This document shows positions 23,690 through 36,365 of a stretch of DNA of 64,000 nt, in pieces. Each line of letters opens with the position of its first letter. Within the stretch, counting starts at the first letter, position 1. The notes beneath the pieces are model-generated. The model did not search any database. It saw nothing but the letters and a program-made list of their open reading frames with translations, and was not told the origin of the DNA. Source of the DNA: Nannobrachium achirus (lineage: Eukaryota > Chordata > Actinopteri > Myctophiformes > Myctophidae); assembly GCA_963921795.1 (NCBI GenBank), contig OY997641.1:30769413-30833412 (forward strand), read 5' to 3'. Both the position numbers and the translations under genes were made by a program.

Positions 23690-24155
23690 GGCCGGAATTA
23701 TGTTTCATTAGTACAACGGTGCGTGGACGGACTTATGTTTCATTAGTACAACGGTGCGTGGACGGAGTTATGTTTCATTAGTACAACGTTGCGTGGTCGG
23801 AGTTATGTTTCATTAATACAACGGTGCGTGGACGGAGTTATGTTTCATTAGTACAATGGTTTGTGGCCAGAGTTATGTTTCATTAGTACAACGGTGCGTG
23901 GCCGGAGTTATGTTTCATTAGTACAATGGTGCGTGGAAGGAGTTATGTTTCATTTGTACAACGGTGCGTGGACGGAGTTATGTATCATTAGTACAACGTG
24001 TGTGGCAGGAGTTATGTTTCATTAGTACAACGTGCGTGGCCAGAGTTATGTTTCATTAGTACAACGGTGCGTGGCTGGAGTTATGTTTCATTAGTACAAC
24101 GGTGCGTGGCCGGAGTTATGTTTCATTAGTACAACGGTGCGTAGCCGGATTATAA
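23690..24155. repeat. minisatellite, 35-bp unit
   Basis: About 13 units reading GGAGTTATGTTTCATTAGTA followed by CAACGGTGCGTGGCC, with point changes concentrated in the last bases. Confidence 0.97.
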
Positions 24156-25018
24156 AAACAGGAACAGATTGAGAAGGCCACTGTTGTGCAGCCTAGACAC
24201 ATACACACGCACACACACACATGGTATAGCTGCTCAATTTCTCCCCTTCACTTCGAACCGATGGTTTAATTTTTCTAATAAATTCAAAATAAATAAATAA
24301 ACAAACATTGTCATTGAAAATACCCATTTGATCAGTAAGTAGAACCAGAAGGCACTTGACTGTAATTTGCTTTAGCTCATGGTGCCTGCCTGGTACAGCT
24401 CAAACAATAACTGATATACAGAGCAATGTGCATCACCAAACATTGATTCAGAGTTCAGACAGTAACACAATTCAACATGCAATACGTGTCATATTGTAGC
24501 TTTAAGTGACATTTACAGTAAGCATTATAAATGAATCGTGTGGTGAGGAGTGTCTGGGGCCGATGCACTACTGCTTATAGTATGTTAAACACAATGTGAG
24601 TTGAGTTCTCTGAGGCAGAGCAGACAATTCTGAATATTTGGAGAAGAAAAAATGCTAACTTAAGGCTGAACTTGAATCACATTATATTTTGGCCCTGTTG
24701 GGCCAACACATGCAAAAGAGCGGCAATGTATTCATCAAGTTTAATCTAGGTTTCATGCAGGCAGGGATACTTTGCGATACTTTCACCTTAAAGATAAATC
24801 CATGTTTATTAATGAGACGGCTCTCTAGTTTGCAAGCCAAGGGAGAAATCATTACAATTTCTTTTTTCCTGTGAGGGAAGAAATTCATGAAAAATGCATT
24901 AAAGCCCAAATATGACTGCAGCCAATTAAAATGCACGCTGAGGTGAGTGTAGGCAGAGTCAGACATAATGTGACACCATTCTACATAATACATGATGCAT
25001 GATACATTTCCAGGCTGT
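24156..25018. other. no gene recognised
   Basis: Unique-looking sequence. The minus-strand open frame 24682-25197 has no recognisable domain and overlaps a duplicated segment. Confidence 0.45.
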
Positions 25019-25375
25019 TGCGTTGGGCTATGAGAGGGCTTAGGAAACAATCCCTCTTCAATCAGGGTCTGCTGTCTGAAGCAAGGACACGCATCACACC
25101 CTGAGCATTTCAAACGACTGTAGAATAACGTGCAGCGGAAGACAGACATGTCAGCCTCATGTGGCATATTGTGACTCCTGATTGCTGGAACTCTCAACTA
25201 CTGTGGTGGTGACTATAGAGCCCGACCGATATATCGGTATATGTGGACTTCACAAAACAGTCCACATATACCGTTGTGCGTTGGGCTATGAGAGGGCTTA
25301 GGAAACAATCCCTCTTCAATCAGGGTCTGCTGTCTGAAGCAAGGACACGCATCACACCCTGAGCATTTCAAACGT
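25019..25375. repeat. 100-bp direct duplication (25021-25121 and 25276-25375)
   Basis: Two apparently identical blocks from 'gcgttgggctatgagagg' to 'gagcatttcaaacg', separated by about 155 bp. The spacer holds the palindrome CCGATATATCGG and the inverted pair TATATGTGGACT / AGTCCACATATA (25226-25275), which look like a mobile-element end. Confidence 0.85.
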
Positions 25376-25562
25376 CAGGGCCCGGAGCTCTGCAAGGTTG
25401 CTGGCTCAACGCACAACGCACAATGAAATTATAGCAAATAAGCAGGTTACAGTCAGGCTCCAAGTACTTTTTTTTCTCCTTTATTTAACTGGAGTCTTTT
25501 CCAAGTGGGCCCTGGTCAAGAAGGCAGCATGCACATAATGTCACATTTAAAACCATTAAAAC

Positions 25563-25604
25563 CAGTACGACTCCCTAGTTGGGAGATAGGCGACCGTCAG
25601 GTCG
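25563..25604 (+). repeat. double-hairpin motif, copy 3
   Basis: ACTCCCTAGTTGGGAG, 'ata', then GCGACCGTCAGGTCGC. Both hairpins are intact. Confidence 0.8.
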
Positions 25605-25744
25605 CATGTATACACAAAGGACAACTGTTATCAAATACCTTTATTTCACAAGCCTGAGCCCTTCTCAATTTAGTGAACCGCATTAGAGAAAGTAGGTGTT
25701 TATGAGACACCAAATTATGATAGCTAAACATTAAGTAAACTTAA

Positions 25745-26245
25745 TTGCGACAGTTTAGTATGTGAAACGGCACATCATGTCTCCGTCCGTCTGTCTGTCT
25801 GTCTGGATGTGTACGCTTTTTTACGGTCTGAAATCATGCTCTGACATCACTGTGATGTCAGGGGAACCACTCTAACAGAATCCATTTTATGCCCATATAT
25901 GGAGATCCCTGATGTCAACAATATTAAGCCCATATACCATATAACAGGACTTCATATGGGAATGCCCATATATGGAGGAAGACAGCCCATATCTGCGTGG
26001 CTGATTCTACAGACAGGGATCTCCATATATGGGCATAAAAGGGATTGTATATGATGTCAGATGTGATAGATGTCATAGGATTTTCACATAACGAATAACT
26101 GAGTAAGCATGTTTGGGGTCTCACAGCATATCTCCATATACAGTACATGGATCTATATATGGGAACAAGGGGTCTCCATATATGGGTAACTGGTCCGATA
26201 TACATCACTGGCCAGACGGCCAAGATATGGTGCGACATATTGCGT
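25745..26245 (+). repeat. repeat family D copy 3
   Basis: (GTCT)n followed by 'gtgatgtcaggggaaccactc', repeated 'ccatatatgg' palindromes and 'actggtccgatatacatcac'. Same order as 13180-13665, and inverted relative to 3545-3905. Confidence 0.75.
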
Positions 26246-26719
26246 CTCTGCTGTATTAACAAATAAAATGGTCTAAAAAGTGTGAGATGTTTTAGCTAAG
26301 ATTCAACGAAATGCCCCCACCCCCACCCCACACACACACACACACTCTCTGTATTTAGCTGTAGCTACCCCCTCCCTCATCCTTCATCTGCTCTCGCTCT
26401 CTCTCTCCTTCAGTTCTCGTGCAAAATTATATTTGGTTCTAGTAAAATATTCATGCCTGAGTCACGGCGCTGGCACCATCAATCATACGATACACGTGGA
26501 AAAACTACACAGCAGAACAAGAGGGTGAATGTTGGGAGGCCTAAATGATTAGGAACGTGAACAGAAGATGGAGGCATTAATCAAACTAATTGATTATAAA
26601 AAAATAATCAATTGTAATCGATGATGGAATTAATGAATGAATCAATGATGAAATTAAAGTGACAGCGAGGGAAAGAGAAAACACTGGGAGAAGTGACATG
26701 GATCAACAGCCGTGACCTT

Positions 26720-27010
26720 AAAGGACCACTTTACCGATTTTCAACCTTTCTTCATATAACTGCTCCTCACTAAATGCGCATTATAAAATGGCACCATTTC
26801 TGTCACTCACTCTGTGTCCCAAGGAGGGCTGTGGACAGTTCAGAAACCCGCCTACCAGTGACTTCATCGCTGGGGGATCCAAGCTAATACAAACAGCTTT
26901 CTATTCCTGGAAAGTTAGAATGCTTTATAATAGAGGCCGTTGTCCTCGCATTAATACAAAATAAAATTAAAAATGTGAACTCTTGTTTGAAATGACCAGC
27001 CTAGTGATGG
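26720..27010. repeat. partial copy of the foldback repeat at 29870
   Basis: Shares 'ttcaacctttcttcatataa', 'gcgcattataaaat', 'ttcagaaacccgcctacc' and 'ccaagctaatac' with 29870-30060. The right inverted arm is absent. Confidence 0.7.
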
Positions 27011-27550
27011 TTCCTGATAGCCTGGTTTCAGCCCATAGACCCGAGTCCCCAAGTAGCCACACGAACAATGGTTTGAAAGTGCAAAACAAATGAATGATTT
27101 ATTTACAAAATGGTAATAACAAATGAAAGCGAAGAATAGAATGTTGATTTTGAATAGAATTTTGACTTGCTGACTAAAACAACATTTTAAGAAGCAGTGC
27201 TCTTCTGACCACAGTTCTCTGCCAGGTCACGTAGGTTATTGCGTGCCATGTCTCCTTCGGCCTTTCACGGCAGTCTGACACTGCATTCATGATTTGAGGC
27301 ATTTTGTTCCAAAAAGGTGTTTTGACAACAATAAAGCTTGACTGAGCGCCACAGTCTGTCATGTTGCAGGATCCATCCACATCACCAGTATTTTTCCACA
27401 GCCAACAGTACTTCCAAAGTGGTCAGTTAGTTCATTATACATATAGTTCATACACTCATTTTCAGATCTGGTCGATTGTTTCTCTCACAAAATATGCCAA
27501 CACAGGTACCAGAGCCCTTCCTGGCCTGGCTGGTTCCACTCAACACTCAA

Positions 27551-27832
27551 ATAGGCATGGGGAAATCGCGATTTGCGATATTATCGCGATAATCTTGGAG
27601 ATCTTGTAGATTGGCAATTCTTTTGGCAAAGACATTTGATAGAGAGTGAAAAAGAATGCTGTATCAACTACGTATATAAACGTACCAAATAGAGGGTTTA
27701 AGATATGCAGCTCTGCAAATAAAAGGTGAATTGATCCCAGGCGATATCACGATAAATTAAATCTCCACGATACGATTATCGTGAGTGTTTTTTATCACGA
27801 TAAACGATAATATCGCATATCGTCCCATCCTC
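27551..27832. mobile_element. small hAT-like MITE
   Basis: Ends 'ataggcatggggaaa' and 'tatcgtcccatcctc', flanked by the 8-bp direct repeat ACACTCAA (27543-27550 and 27833-27840). Rich in 'atatcgcgata' and 'cgataatatcg' palindromes. A degraded half module (GATCTTGTAGATTGGC) is at about 27599. 282 bp, non-coding. Confidence 0.8.
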
Positions 27833-27854
27833 ACACTCAACACTCACAGCTTCA

Positions 27855-27990
27855 TGTAAAATAGCTATTTTCACTACTTTTGTGCAACACTCTTGCATGA
27901 TGAAGTAGGACTTTAATTTATATTAAAAAAAACGTACAAATTTGAAACTTGGAGATACAAGGTTTCTGCCCCACAGTAACGAAATGATAA
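27855..27990 (+). mobile_element. MITE X right-half fragment
   Basis: AAAATAGCTATTTTCACTAC is a collapsed module. It is followed by 'tgatgaagtaggacttta' and 'ggagatacaaggtttctg', 'cagtaacga', the X right end. Confidence 0.7.
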
Positions 27991-28422
27991 TATTTACATG
28001 ATGATAGCGCTTGAAGCAGGACTGTGTGAAAGGCGGTGGAGGAGGACGTAGAGACAGAGATGAAGAGAGACACAGAGAGGGGAGCAATAAATGAGAACGT
28101 GTCTCCCACAATATATCCGTATTCACCTGATTAAACACAACATGTCACTTCACCTCGTTACATGTTTTGGCATTCTGACAACAGAAAGGGAACAAAACAC
28201 GAGGAAGAGGAGAGGGGGAAGAATTGGTCCCAGCAGCCAGGTAATTACACAATCTACAAATTAATTTAATTGTGCACGTGTGCAGCCCCCCCCCCCCCCA
28301 CACACACACACACACACTGTAATATCCTCTATGTTTAAGTCCAAGAGTGTAAAAATGGTCCCCAAATGGACCTTTGCAATAAGACCTTATACTCATCATT
28401 AAACTAACATTGATGTGTACAC

Positions 28423-28750
28423 TAGGGCATTAACGACTTGTGATTTTTGGAAGTCGACTCGACTCAGTAAAAAGTTGAGTTGAAGTCGAGTTTATTGTTT
28501 GATGACGTCATCACGCTGTGAACCTGAAAACCCTGTGCTAAATTCCATTAAAAAACACAGTTGGAAAAGGATAGAATCATTCTTTCCTTGACAATAAGCA
28601 ATTCCACGGTTTGAATGCTGTACACACGTACACATAGAGCAAAAAACAATGATGAAAAAATACGTTTTTAGTTCGTTTTTCCCTGGTGGGAGTCAACTTG
28701 TGTAATGAAGTCGACTGAGTCGACTTGTCGACTTTTTGGTTAATGCCCTA
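28423..28750. mobile_element. hAT-like MITE
   Basis: Ends TAGGGCATTAACGA and TTGGTTAATGCCCTA are inverted and flanked by the exact 8-bp direct repeat GTGTACAC (28415-28422 and 28751-28758). The interior is rich in 'gtcgact' near both ends. 328 bp, non-coding. Confidence 0.9.
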
Positions 28751-29394
28751 GTGTACACCAATATCTATACATGCACACTCGCATGTGCGCTCACACAGCA
28801 CCAGGCGTCGTCACATAAGCATCAGTAAAAGTGTGAAACAACGCTTTCACTCCGCTGCAAATTCTGCTGCTGATGAAAAATTCAGCAGCAGAGCGGCATT
28901 GGCTAAGTGACAGAAAATGAGCTCCATCTACTGCCAAGTATCTCTCAAGTGCAACAAAAGACCTGCATAAGCTATTCTCCAGGAGAGGAAGAGAGCGTGA
29001 CAGAAAGAAAACTTAAGGAGCGTGAGACTGAGTGAGGAAAAAGAGGGGGGGAGACGACCAGGTCAAAACCTAGCATAAGACTGGATCGACGTGGAGCATG
29101 TATGAAACCCTGGAGGGCTTTTAATTTGACCGGACTGTATGGCACTACCACGCGAGTTCATCCAAACTTGGGCGCAAACCTTGCTACAGGAGCTATATCC
29201 TACATTATTAATAAAAGGATGTCTGTAATCTTATATCAATTGTGACATTCTGTTGCCAGAAATGAGTGCCTTCCACAGACTGTAAAAAATTAGTGTGTTC
29301 GCGAAAGTCCCGGCAAGAAGTGCTTGCTCTTTCTCTCTCTTGCGCGCACGCACGCACGCACGCACGCACGCAAATTCACTGCCTTGTTCTATCT

Positions 29395-29400
29395 CTCTCT

Positions 29401-29448
<48 letters not shown>
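29395..29448. repeat. (CT)n microsatellite
   Basis: CT units with TTCT interruptions. A CGCA run lies just upstream (29341-29372). Confidence 0.95.
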
Positions 29449-29450
<2 letters not shown>

Positions 29451-29869
29451 AAACTGATGATAATAATTGTTTTAGGATTGCTTGCGGTTAAGAAAAGGCT
29501 TAATAAATTAGTTTGAAAAGTTTGAATTACTTCGAAGGAATTCTTTGACTTTGGACTGAAAAGATTACGGTGTGGTTGCCAAGAGCCTGGGTGTTGTCCT
29601 GGGCAGTTAGCTTCAAGTCCTTCGAAGGCACACATTGCAGCCTTCACCGTAGTTTTATACTTTATAACATCCAAAGGATGGGACCCTTCCTCACCCAGGG
29701 AATACAGTGAATACAGTATTTAACTTGTTTATTGACCAGAGCTCATACTGTAACTCTGCTTAATCTGATTTAGGAATGAGTAAATTACTCGCTTGATAAG
29801 AACGTCTGAATGACTGAATTGTAATTGTAATTGTAATTGTAATCTCTCATAAACATTTTCTTCCAGTTT

Positions 29870-30262
29870 ATTAAAGGAGGACTTCACCACTTTTCAACCT
29901 GTCTTCATATAATAGGTCTTCGGCTAATGTTCATAATAAAATAGCAATTTTCTTTTTCATAGGAGAGTTGTTGGCGGTTCAGAAATCCATCCACCAGTGA
30001 CATCATCACTCCAATCCAAGCTAATAGAAACTGCAGGCTTTCTATTCCTGAAAAGTTGCAATGTTATAATGGAAGCCATTGTTCTCGTGATAATAAAAAT
30101 CTAAATATTTTTTTCTAAAATATTGTTTTAAAAAAGATCTGTCAAACGATGATGTCACTGGCGGATGAATTTCTGACCCGCCCACAACTCTCCTATGAGA
30201 CCCAGACTGAGTAGAAAATTGTGCTATTTTATCATGAACATTAGAGAGTGACTTCTGTCCAT
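29870..30262. mobile_element. foldback element
   Basis: The left arm from about 29928 ('aatgttcataataaaatagc', 'aggagagttgttggcggttc', 'ccaccagtgacatcatc') is mirrored on the right ('gatgatgtcactggcgg', 'gcccacaactctcctatgag', 'ctattttatcatgaacatt'), with about 150 bp between. The leading piece 'ttaaaggaggacttcacc' also occurs at 26719. Non-coding. Confidence 0.8.
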
Positions 30263-30369
30263 GATATCATGTTACATAAACTTGACCACCACCTAATTAA
30301 TACTTGTCTTGTCTCCTCATTTTCTCATTGATTATTGATTGATCTGAATTCCACCACAATGCACTAGGA

Positions 30370-30495
30370 CTAGTGCATGGACTAGTTGACTATGGTTGAC
30401 TATGGGTACTGACTATGGTTGACTATTGTTACTACTGACTATGGTTGACTCTATGGTTGACTGTGGTTAACTATGGTTCACTATGGTTGACTATA
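30370..30495. repeat. minisatellite ('tatggttgac')
   Basis: About ten irregular TATGGTTGAC units. Confidence 0.9.
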
Positions 30496-31826
30496 ATGGG
30501 TATACCCTAACCGCACACGTAGCCACGTAGATGGAGTAATGAGATGTTGGACTGACATATTCCTCCCATTCACTGTTTGGATACATTTAAAGTGATAGTG
30601 CTTAACAATAGCAGGTTTCGGAGTTTATCCGTTGGACATTACATTAAGTGGCGCAATGCTTGCGGTCACTGCTGGTGTAGTACTTACTGAGTCAGCTGAG
30701 AAATCTCCTAATCTAATGACTTCATTGGTGAGCATTTTGCTGTCATAGCAGTAAATTCATACCCCAGTGTATTTTGGATGTCAGCCAGGATTGTGATGCA
30801 CATTCTCCGCAAATGGCACAGAATGATCTACACCCTCACTGGCCTGCTATTAAGATGAACTCAGTTGTTAAAGCAACTTTGGAAATAATTCCGAAAGTCA
30901 TATTTTTGAGTTTGAAAAGCTGGATGGCATCGAGGCAGCACCTCACTTACCGCACCTTGCCATCTTGCATTTATTAAGAATGTGCACGTATCTATTGTTG
31001 TGGGCAAATGCAAGTGAAATAGTCACACCCATCAAAAATGTCAACATAGACATGTCTCATAGCCTGGGTGGACGACTGCACTGTGATTGGCTAGGTTGTT
31101 TTTAGGACAACCGATGCTGTAACTTTATCAGTCAGCTGCTCAGTGATGGACAGACATTCATTGATGTACCAAAGGCCTGCAGTCAAAGCCACGTCTCAAA
31201 GACATTTTCCCATTCAAAAATCCGACTATAAGAATTGCTTCTATAGGCATTTTAATCATATCATTACCAAGCATAAAATGATGCCGGAAATGAACCTATC
31301 CAAAGAGGCTGAAAATGAAAGCCTGCCTACAAATCACAGACTATCAAATAAAACCAAATATCATAAACAATACAGGGACACCTTCCCCAGAGAATGCCCA
31401 GGGCTAATTTTTTATTATTATTTTTGGAACACAGTTCCTATATCAAATAAATAAAATAGAATAAGAAATAAAGTCAATGGCATTCTTGAATGGGGGTGGG
31501 GACCTTGACAGGGCTGGCCGGCACTCCAGCCAAACAAGAGGGCGGTTGAGACCAAGAGAGAGAACGCGCGAGCGAGACAGAAAAAGAGGGCGCACAATAG
31601 AAAGAGAAGACCAGGTGAAATGTGGTCACTGCAGGGTTTCTGATCTATGACGAACACGAACAGGACCCTGCTGTGTGCGTGTGTGTGTGTGTGTGTGTGA
31701 GGTGTGTGTGTTCTCAATCTGTACTGTTATTAATGCTGACATACCCTAGCCATCGGCTACATGCGTAGGCTGTCCTCGTTACATCTCCAAGTTAAGGCAC
31801 TGCAAACAAACGCATGTACAGTAGCT

Positions 31827-31827
<1 letters not shown>
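30496..31827. other. no gene recognised
   Basis: No supportable gene. A short GT run is at 31677-31712. Confidence 0.5.

Positions 31828-31866
<39 letters not shown>
31828..31866. repeat. (CA)n microsatellite
   Basis: About 19 CA units. Confidence 0.95.
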
Positions 31867-31869
<3 letters not shown>

Positions 31870-32012
31870 TGCCAACATAAACCATTATCTGTCCCCGGAA
31901 CGAGGCTTAAGGTGAAACAGCATCCGACAGAAAATAGTTCTACATTGTAATGGTGTTTACATCGATGGGGTACTGTAGCCAGTCTGCCTTAGGTTAGCCT
32001 ATGGCATTTGGC

Positions 32013-32126
<114 letters not shown>

Positions 32127-32962
32127 AGACCCACTGTGTTTTTTGACAGAATAATGAACTGTATGTTTTACAGTCATTTTGTATTACTCCATGTGTTTAG
32201 CATGAGCCGGGGGCTGTAATGTATGAAGTATATGAGAATAAAGAGTGTAAACGTGTTTGTGAGTAAGTGCTAGCCTAACCCTAACCCTAGACTTAAAACT
32301 GTCCAAACACATCTTTGAGAATTATTATTAGTCATATTCGTAATGGGCATTCAAACAGTATTTTATTGTGTTTTTAAACCAAGTCTTCACTTGTTCAAAA
32401 CACCAGCTGGGTGTTTTCCAAGTAAAGGAGTGAAATCATACAGGATTTATTTAGATTGAGATCAATACGTGCAAGTGACCTCATCACACACTCATCACCA
32501 TTCAAACTCGTTTTGATTCATTTATATTTGTCTAATATCCTGTATTCTTCCCCCCAATAAAGACCTTTGTCGAAACATTGGTTGTCGTTTGAAATAACAA
32601 AGTACTATTGTACATTGTGGCTATCATCATTATCAACTCTTTATTGACAGACACAACAAGGTCCAATAAGAAGACACACAATACAAAAACAATTAATAAA
32701 TACAAAATGAAGCAATCAGAACACTAAAATAAGGCACTATACCAGTGTTTCCAAATGCAATGAGCTGTGCAACGGCAACCTATTTTTTGCTTTTTAAAGT
32801 GTTTTAATTTGCTGTGGCCAGCACCTCCTTTGTCTAATGTACTTCTTTAAAATAAAGATGATTTTTATTGCTCGTTCACGTTTTTTCACTCACTCACTTG
32901 AAATGTACTATCTACTGTAAATAAAGACTGATGAAGGGGCTTGTTTTGACCGCTACACACAT

Positions 32963-33207
32963 CTAAAGGCCCATTCCCACTGGGCCAGATAACAGATATC
33001 TGGAGATATTTCTCCAGATATGTTTCCATGCAAAGTGGATGGTAGATACAGATAAAAAATATATTTGCCACAGATAAAAGTATCTGTGGCAAATATCTGT
33101 GGTAGACCTTTCTTTTATCTGTATCTACCATCCACTTTGCATGGAAAAATATCTGGAGAAATATCTCCAGATATCTGTTATCTGGCCCAGTGGGAATGGG
33201 CCTTTAG
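32963..33207. mobile_element. 245-bp foldback (long palindrome)
   Basis: CTAAAGGCCCATTCCCACTG at the left pairs with CAGTGGGAATGGGCCTTTAG at the right. The pairing continues through 'ggccagataacagatatctg', 'ggagatatttctccagatat' and 'tgcaaagtggatggtagata' almost to the centre ('gccacagataaaagtatctg'). The flanking TA dinucleotides could be a TA target duplication, as in Tc1/mariner-type MITEs, but that is inference. Confidence 0.9.
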
Positions 33208-33862
33208 GGTCAATTCACTGTAAGCATCATTAGTATGTACTATGCAGTCAGTGCAGCAGAACTTCAACAAAATACTTAATATCTCATTTATACAATAATT
33301 AATTATAACTTCATGTGATGCTACTTGCTAATTATGCAATAATTATGTATGCTCAGTTAAAATTGTTTCCATGCATACTCTGTCCCATTAGCTTCTGTGT
33401 TTGATGCGAGGGGATGAAATGTAATTTGAATTAAAATGACATTTGGAAAATGCAATAGAGCTAATCAGTGAAAATTCTGTACCGATTACCTTTAAGTGAG
33501 TTTTCTGGTGGACTCGTTCCATTCCAATGTGTGTGAAGTGCACATATTTGACCTTATCACTGTTCAAGTGTTCCTGTATTTATAATAATTATAAATGTTG
33601 AAGTTGTAAGCTGATGCTGATGCAGTGACCCGCAGATGGGAGAGAGAACTTACAGTGAAGTGTATATGCACACGCACGCACGCACGCACGCACACACGCA
33701 AGCACGCACACGCTCTCTCTCTTTGCTCGTATGCTTAACATAGAACTGGCAATGTTTAATAGTGGGAATATGACAGTGTCAATCATCATCAATGTAATAA
33801 AACCTCCACTGATGATGATGAAATATAAGGAGCAAGGGGAGACGAAGGGGGAGAGGGAGGGA

Positions 33863-33867
<5 letters not shown>
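33208..33867. other. no gene recognised
   Basis: AT-rich, without coding signal. Short CGCA repeats at 33670-33710. Confidence 0.5.

Positions 33868-33924
<57 letters not shown>
33868..33924. repeat. (AG)n microsatellite
   Basis: About 28 AG units. Confidence 0.97.
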
Positions 33925-33927
<3 letters not shown>

Positions 33928-34527
33928 ACTAAATATAATGGGCAGAGATTGGGCAGAGAAAACATCTGCTCTGCATATTTCACTCTCTGTGTCTCTCTGG
34001 GATATTTTGTCTTTCTCGTTACTGTATGTCCACTGTTCATCTTTGTCTTTGGACAGAAATTAAGGAAGGGGGCCAGCTGTTGTTACGGCATGGCACACTG
34101 TCTGACAGTGTGACAATGGACCTCTATACATCCATTTTAGATACTCTCCGCTCTGTGAACTGCTTCCTCATTATTTGCTTGTCTGGAAATGTTCCCTTTC
34201 TCCAGCTGCTCTTTTAAAATGGTTGCACATTGATATGCAGTTATTAAAAATGCACATTTTAAAATGTGATGAAATGAGCGGCTTATTCAAAGGATAATGG
34301 TATATGTGTCAGCAGTAGTTACTAGTCATTTACATCCGACATAGTCCTTGTCCACACACGACAGACATTAAATTGGATCATAGTGAACAATGCATGGCGT
34401 TGATGAAGACTGATAGCATGAGTACGGTGGTACAGCATAAAGCCTGAGACATGTGACAAATGGCAACTCCTGATCTTAGCAATTCCAATGCTCCTCTGCC
34501 ACAGCACATACAGTATGTCTATTTTCA

Positions 34528-34530
<3 letters not shown>

Positions 34531-34593
<63 letters not shown>
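34531..34593. repeat. (CT)n microsatellite
   Basis: About 31 CT units. Confidence 0.97.
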
Positions 34594-34596
<3 letters not shown>

Positions 34597-34814
34597 AATG
34601 AAACCAATGGACCTGTATGGATCCATTTGGTTTCAAGAGTTAAATTAATGTTAAACATCTGCATTACCTAATTTAGTCGATACAAGTAGAGAATATAGAT
34701 TTTTGCCTATCATCTCCCACATTAAAACAGCATGGAATTTATTTTGGACAACATCTTATCCAACGATAACAAAATATTCAAAGTTTGGGGTATGAGAGGC
34801 TACATCTCATCAAA

Positions 34815-35425
34815 TGGTGGTCCGGGTCGGTAGCGCTGTCGCCTCACAGCTAGAAGGTCCTGGGTTCGATTCCTGCCGGGGGACACTGTGGGCGCTGGGG
34901 GCGTGTTCTCTCCTCCACGTCATCAGTGCCCACACCCTGACCCACACCCTTGGTGGGGTTGGCGAAAGGGCCATTCCGTGTGGAGTTTGCATGTCCCTTA
35001 TAGGGTAGGTACCCTCACAAAAACATGCAGTAATCCTGGTCTCTATAATGCCTCCCCCTGGCCATCCGGGGCACCTTATGGAGGGAAAAGGAACTGGTTG
35101 GAATTGTTGTGTTCCATCCACACGCTACCTCCAACCGGGTAAGTTCCCCCCTGTCAGGTGATAAGAAGCGGCCTGTTCACTTCTCATGCACTGAGGGAAG
35201 CAAGATCTCAGTTCGGGGACCTCCCCAGGTTGGCAAACGTGAGCCAATGCTTCAGTGCTCAGCATCAAGGGCTGGATTGGGGGTGAGTGCCTGCGGTGTA
35301 CTAGCGTCACGGTCCAGGGGGTGTTCTATGTACTGTATTAATACATCCCCCGGCTATGATGTACATCGATGCCGCCTCACGCTACAGAAACAGGAGATAA
35401 GGCTCCTGCCTTATAGCTAATGGCT
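34815..35425 (+). mobile_element. tRNA-headed SINE-like element
   Basis: The head has 'gtagcgctgtcgcctcacag' (A-box region), 'gggttcgattcc' (B-box, 34862-34873) and 'gtgtggagtttgcatgtcc', a phrase seen in many fish dispersed repeats. The body runs on for about 500 bp without similarity that I can name and ends in 'ggcttacttacttat'. Length and tail are unusual for a SINE, so it may be a composite. The open frames inside are not genes. Confidence 0.55.
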
Positions 35426-35778
35426 TACTTACTTATTTATTCCCTCATACATGCATCCTTTCCCTCGCTCTTTCATTTCTTTAACATAGCCCTTTCTCAC
35501 GTTCATTCTATAACACATTCTGACACTGATATGTTTGCTACGTGTTCACATATGACAAGTTTGTTATTCATGATACTATGTTCAGACAGATAGTTCTGTT
35601 TTCTTGGCACTCTATTTACTTGACCGCTTGTACTGTTGATACTTATGCTGCTCTTGCAGTTTGTAAGTGGCTCTGAACAGGCATTTACCTCTAAAACCCT
35701 ATAATGCTTCATCGAGGAAGTCACCCAGGTGTTTAAACTTGCCCCCCTCCTTTTTCCACGCACCGCATCACTTTAGAC

Positions 35779-36361
35779 CAGGGGTCAGCAACCTTTTTGA
35801 AATGAAGTGCCACGTTTTTATTTTCTAGAGTGTCGGTGTGCCATGTCAACATACGGTACATTTTAATGACAAATATTTTGTCATATGTTGATTGGCAGGA
35901 CATTGTTATAAGTATCATTAGACCCAGAGCAATAATCCATCTCCCCGACTCCCTCCCCAGTCAGAGTTCAGAGTTTTAATGAATGTAGAACTATCTGCAA
36001 GATATAATTTGCTATAAATTAGCTAACTTCATTTAATTGACCACATTTACATTTTTTAATGACAAATATTTTGACATATTTTGATTGTCAGGACATTGTT
36101 ATAAGGATCATTAGACCCAGAGCAATAAACCACCTATCTCCCTGACTCCCTCCCCAGTCAGAGTTCAGAGTTTTAATGAATGTAGAATTTTGTGCAATAT
36201 GTAATTAGCTATTCATTAGCTAACTTCATTTAATTGACCACGTTCAAAAAAAGTTTTGTTTTTAAAATAAAAATCCTCTCTCTCAAACTTCTTCCAGTGT
36301 GCCGGCGATCACCCTCCCCTGTGCCAATGTTGGCACCCATGCCTAAGGTTGCCTACCCCTG
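35779..36361. mobile_element. hAT-like element with internal duplication
   Basis: Ends CAGGGGTCAGCAACC and GGTTGCCTACCCCTG are imperfect inverted repeats, flanked by the exact 8-bp direct repeat CTTTAGAC (35771-35778 and 36362-36369). Inside, a block of about 187 bp is present twice ('atgacaaatattttg' through 'ttaattgaccac', at about 35866-36050 and 36058-36241). Non-coding. Confidence 0.9.
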
Positions 36362-36365
36362 CTTT

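Noticed and set aside
23690..24155. CRISPR array
   Set aside because: Units are contiguous without spacers, and the context is a fish genome.
24682..25197. 171-codon minus-strand open frame
   Set aside because: No recognisable domain, and it includes part of the 100-bp duplicated segment. Length alone is weak evidence in 64 kb.
34810..35121. Open frames on both strands
   Set aside because: They lie in a tRNA-headed SINE-like repeat.
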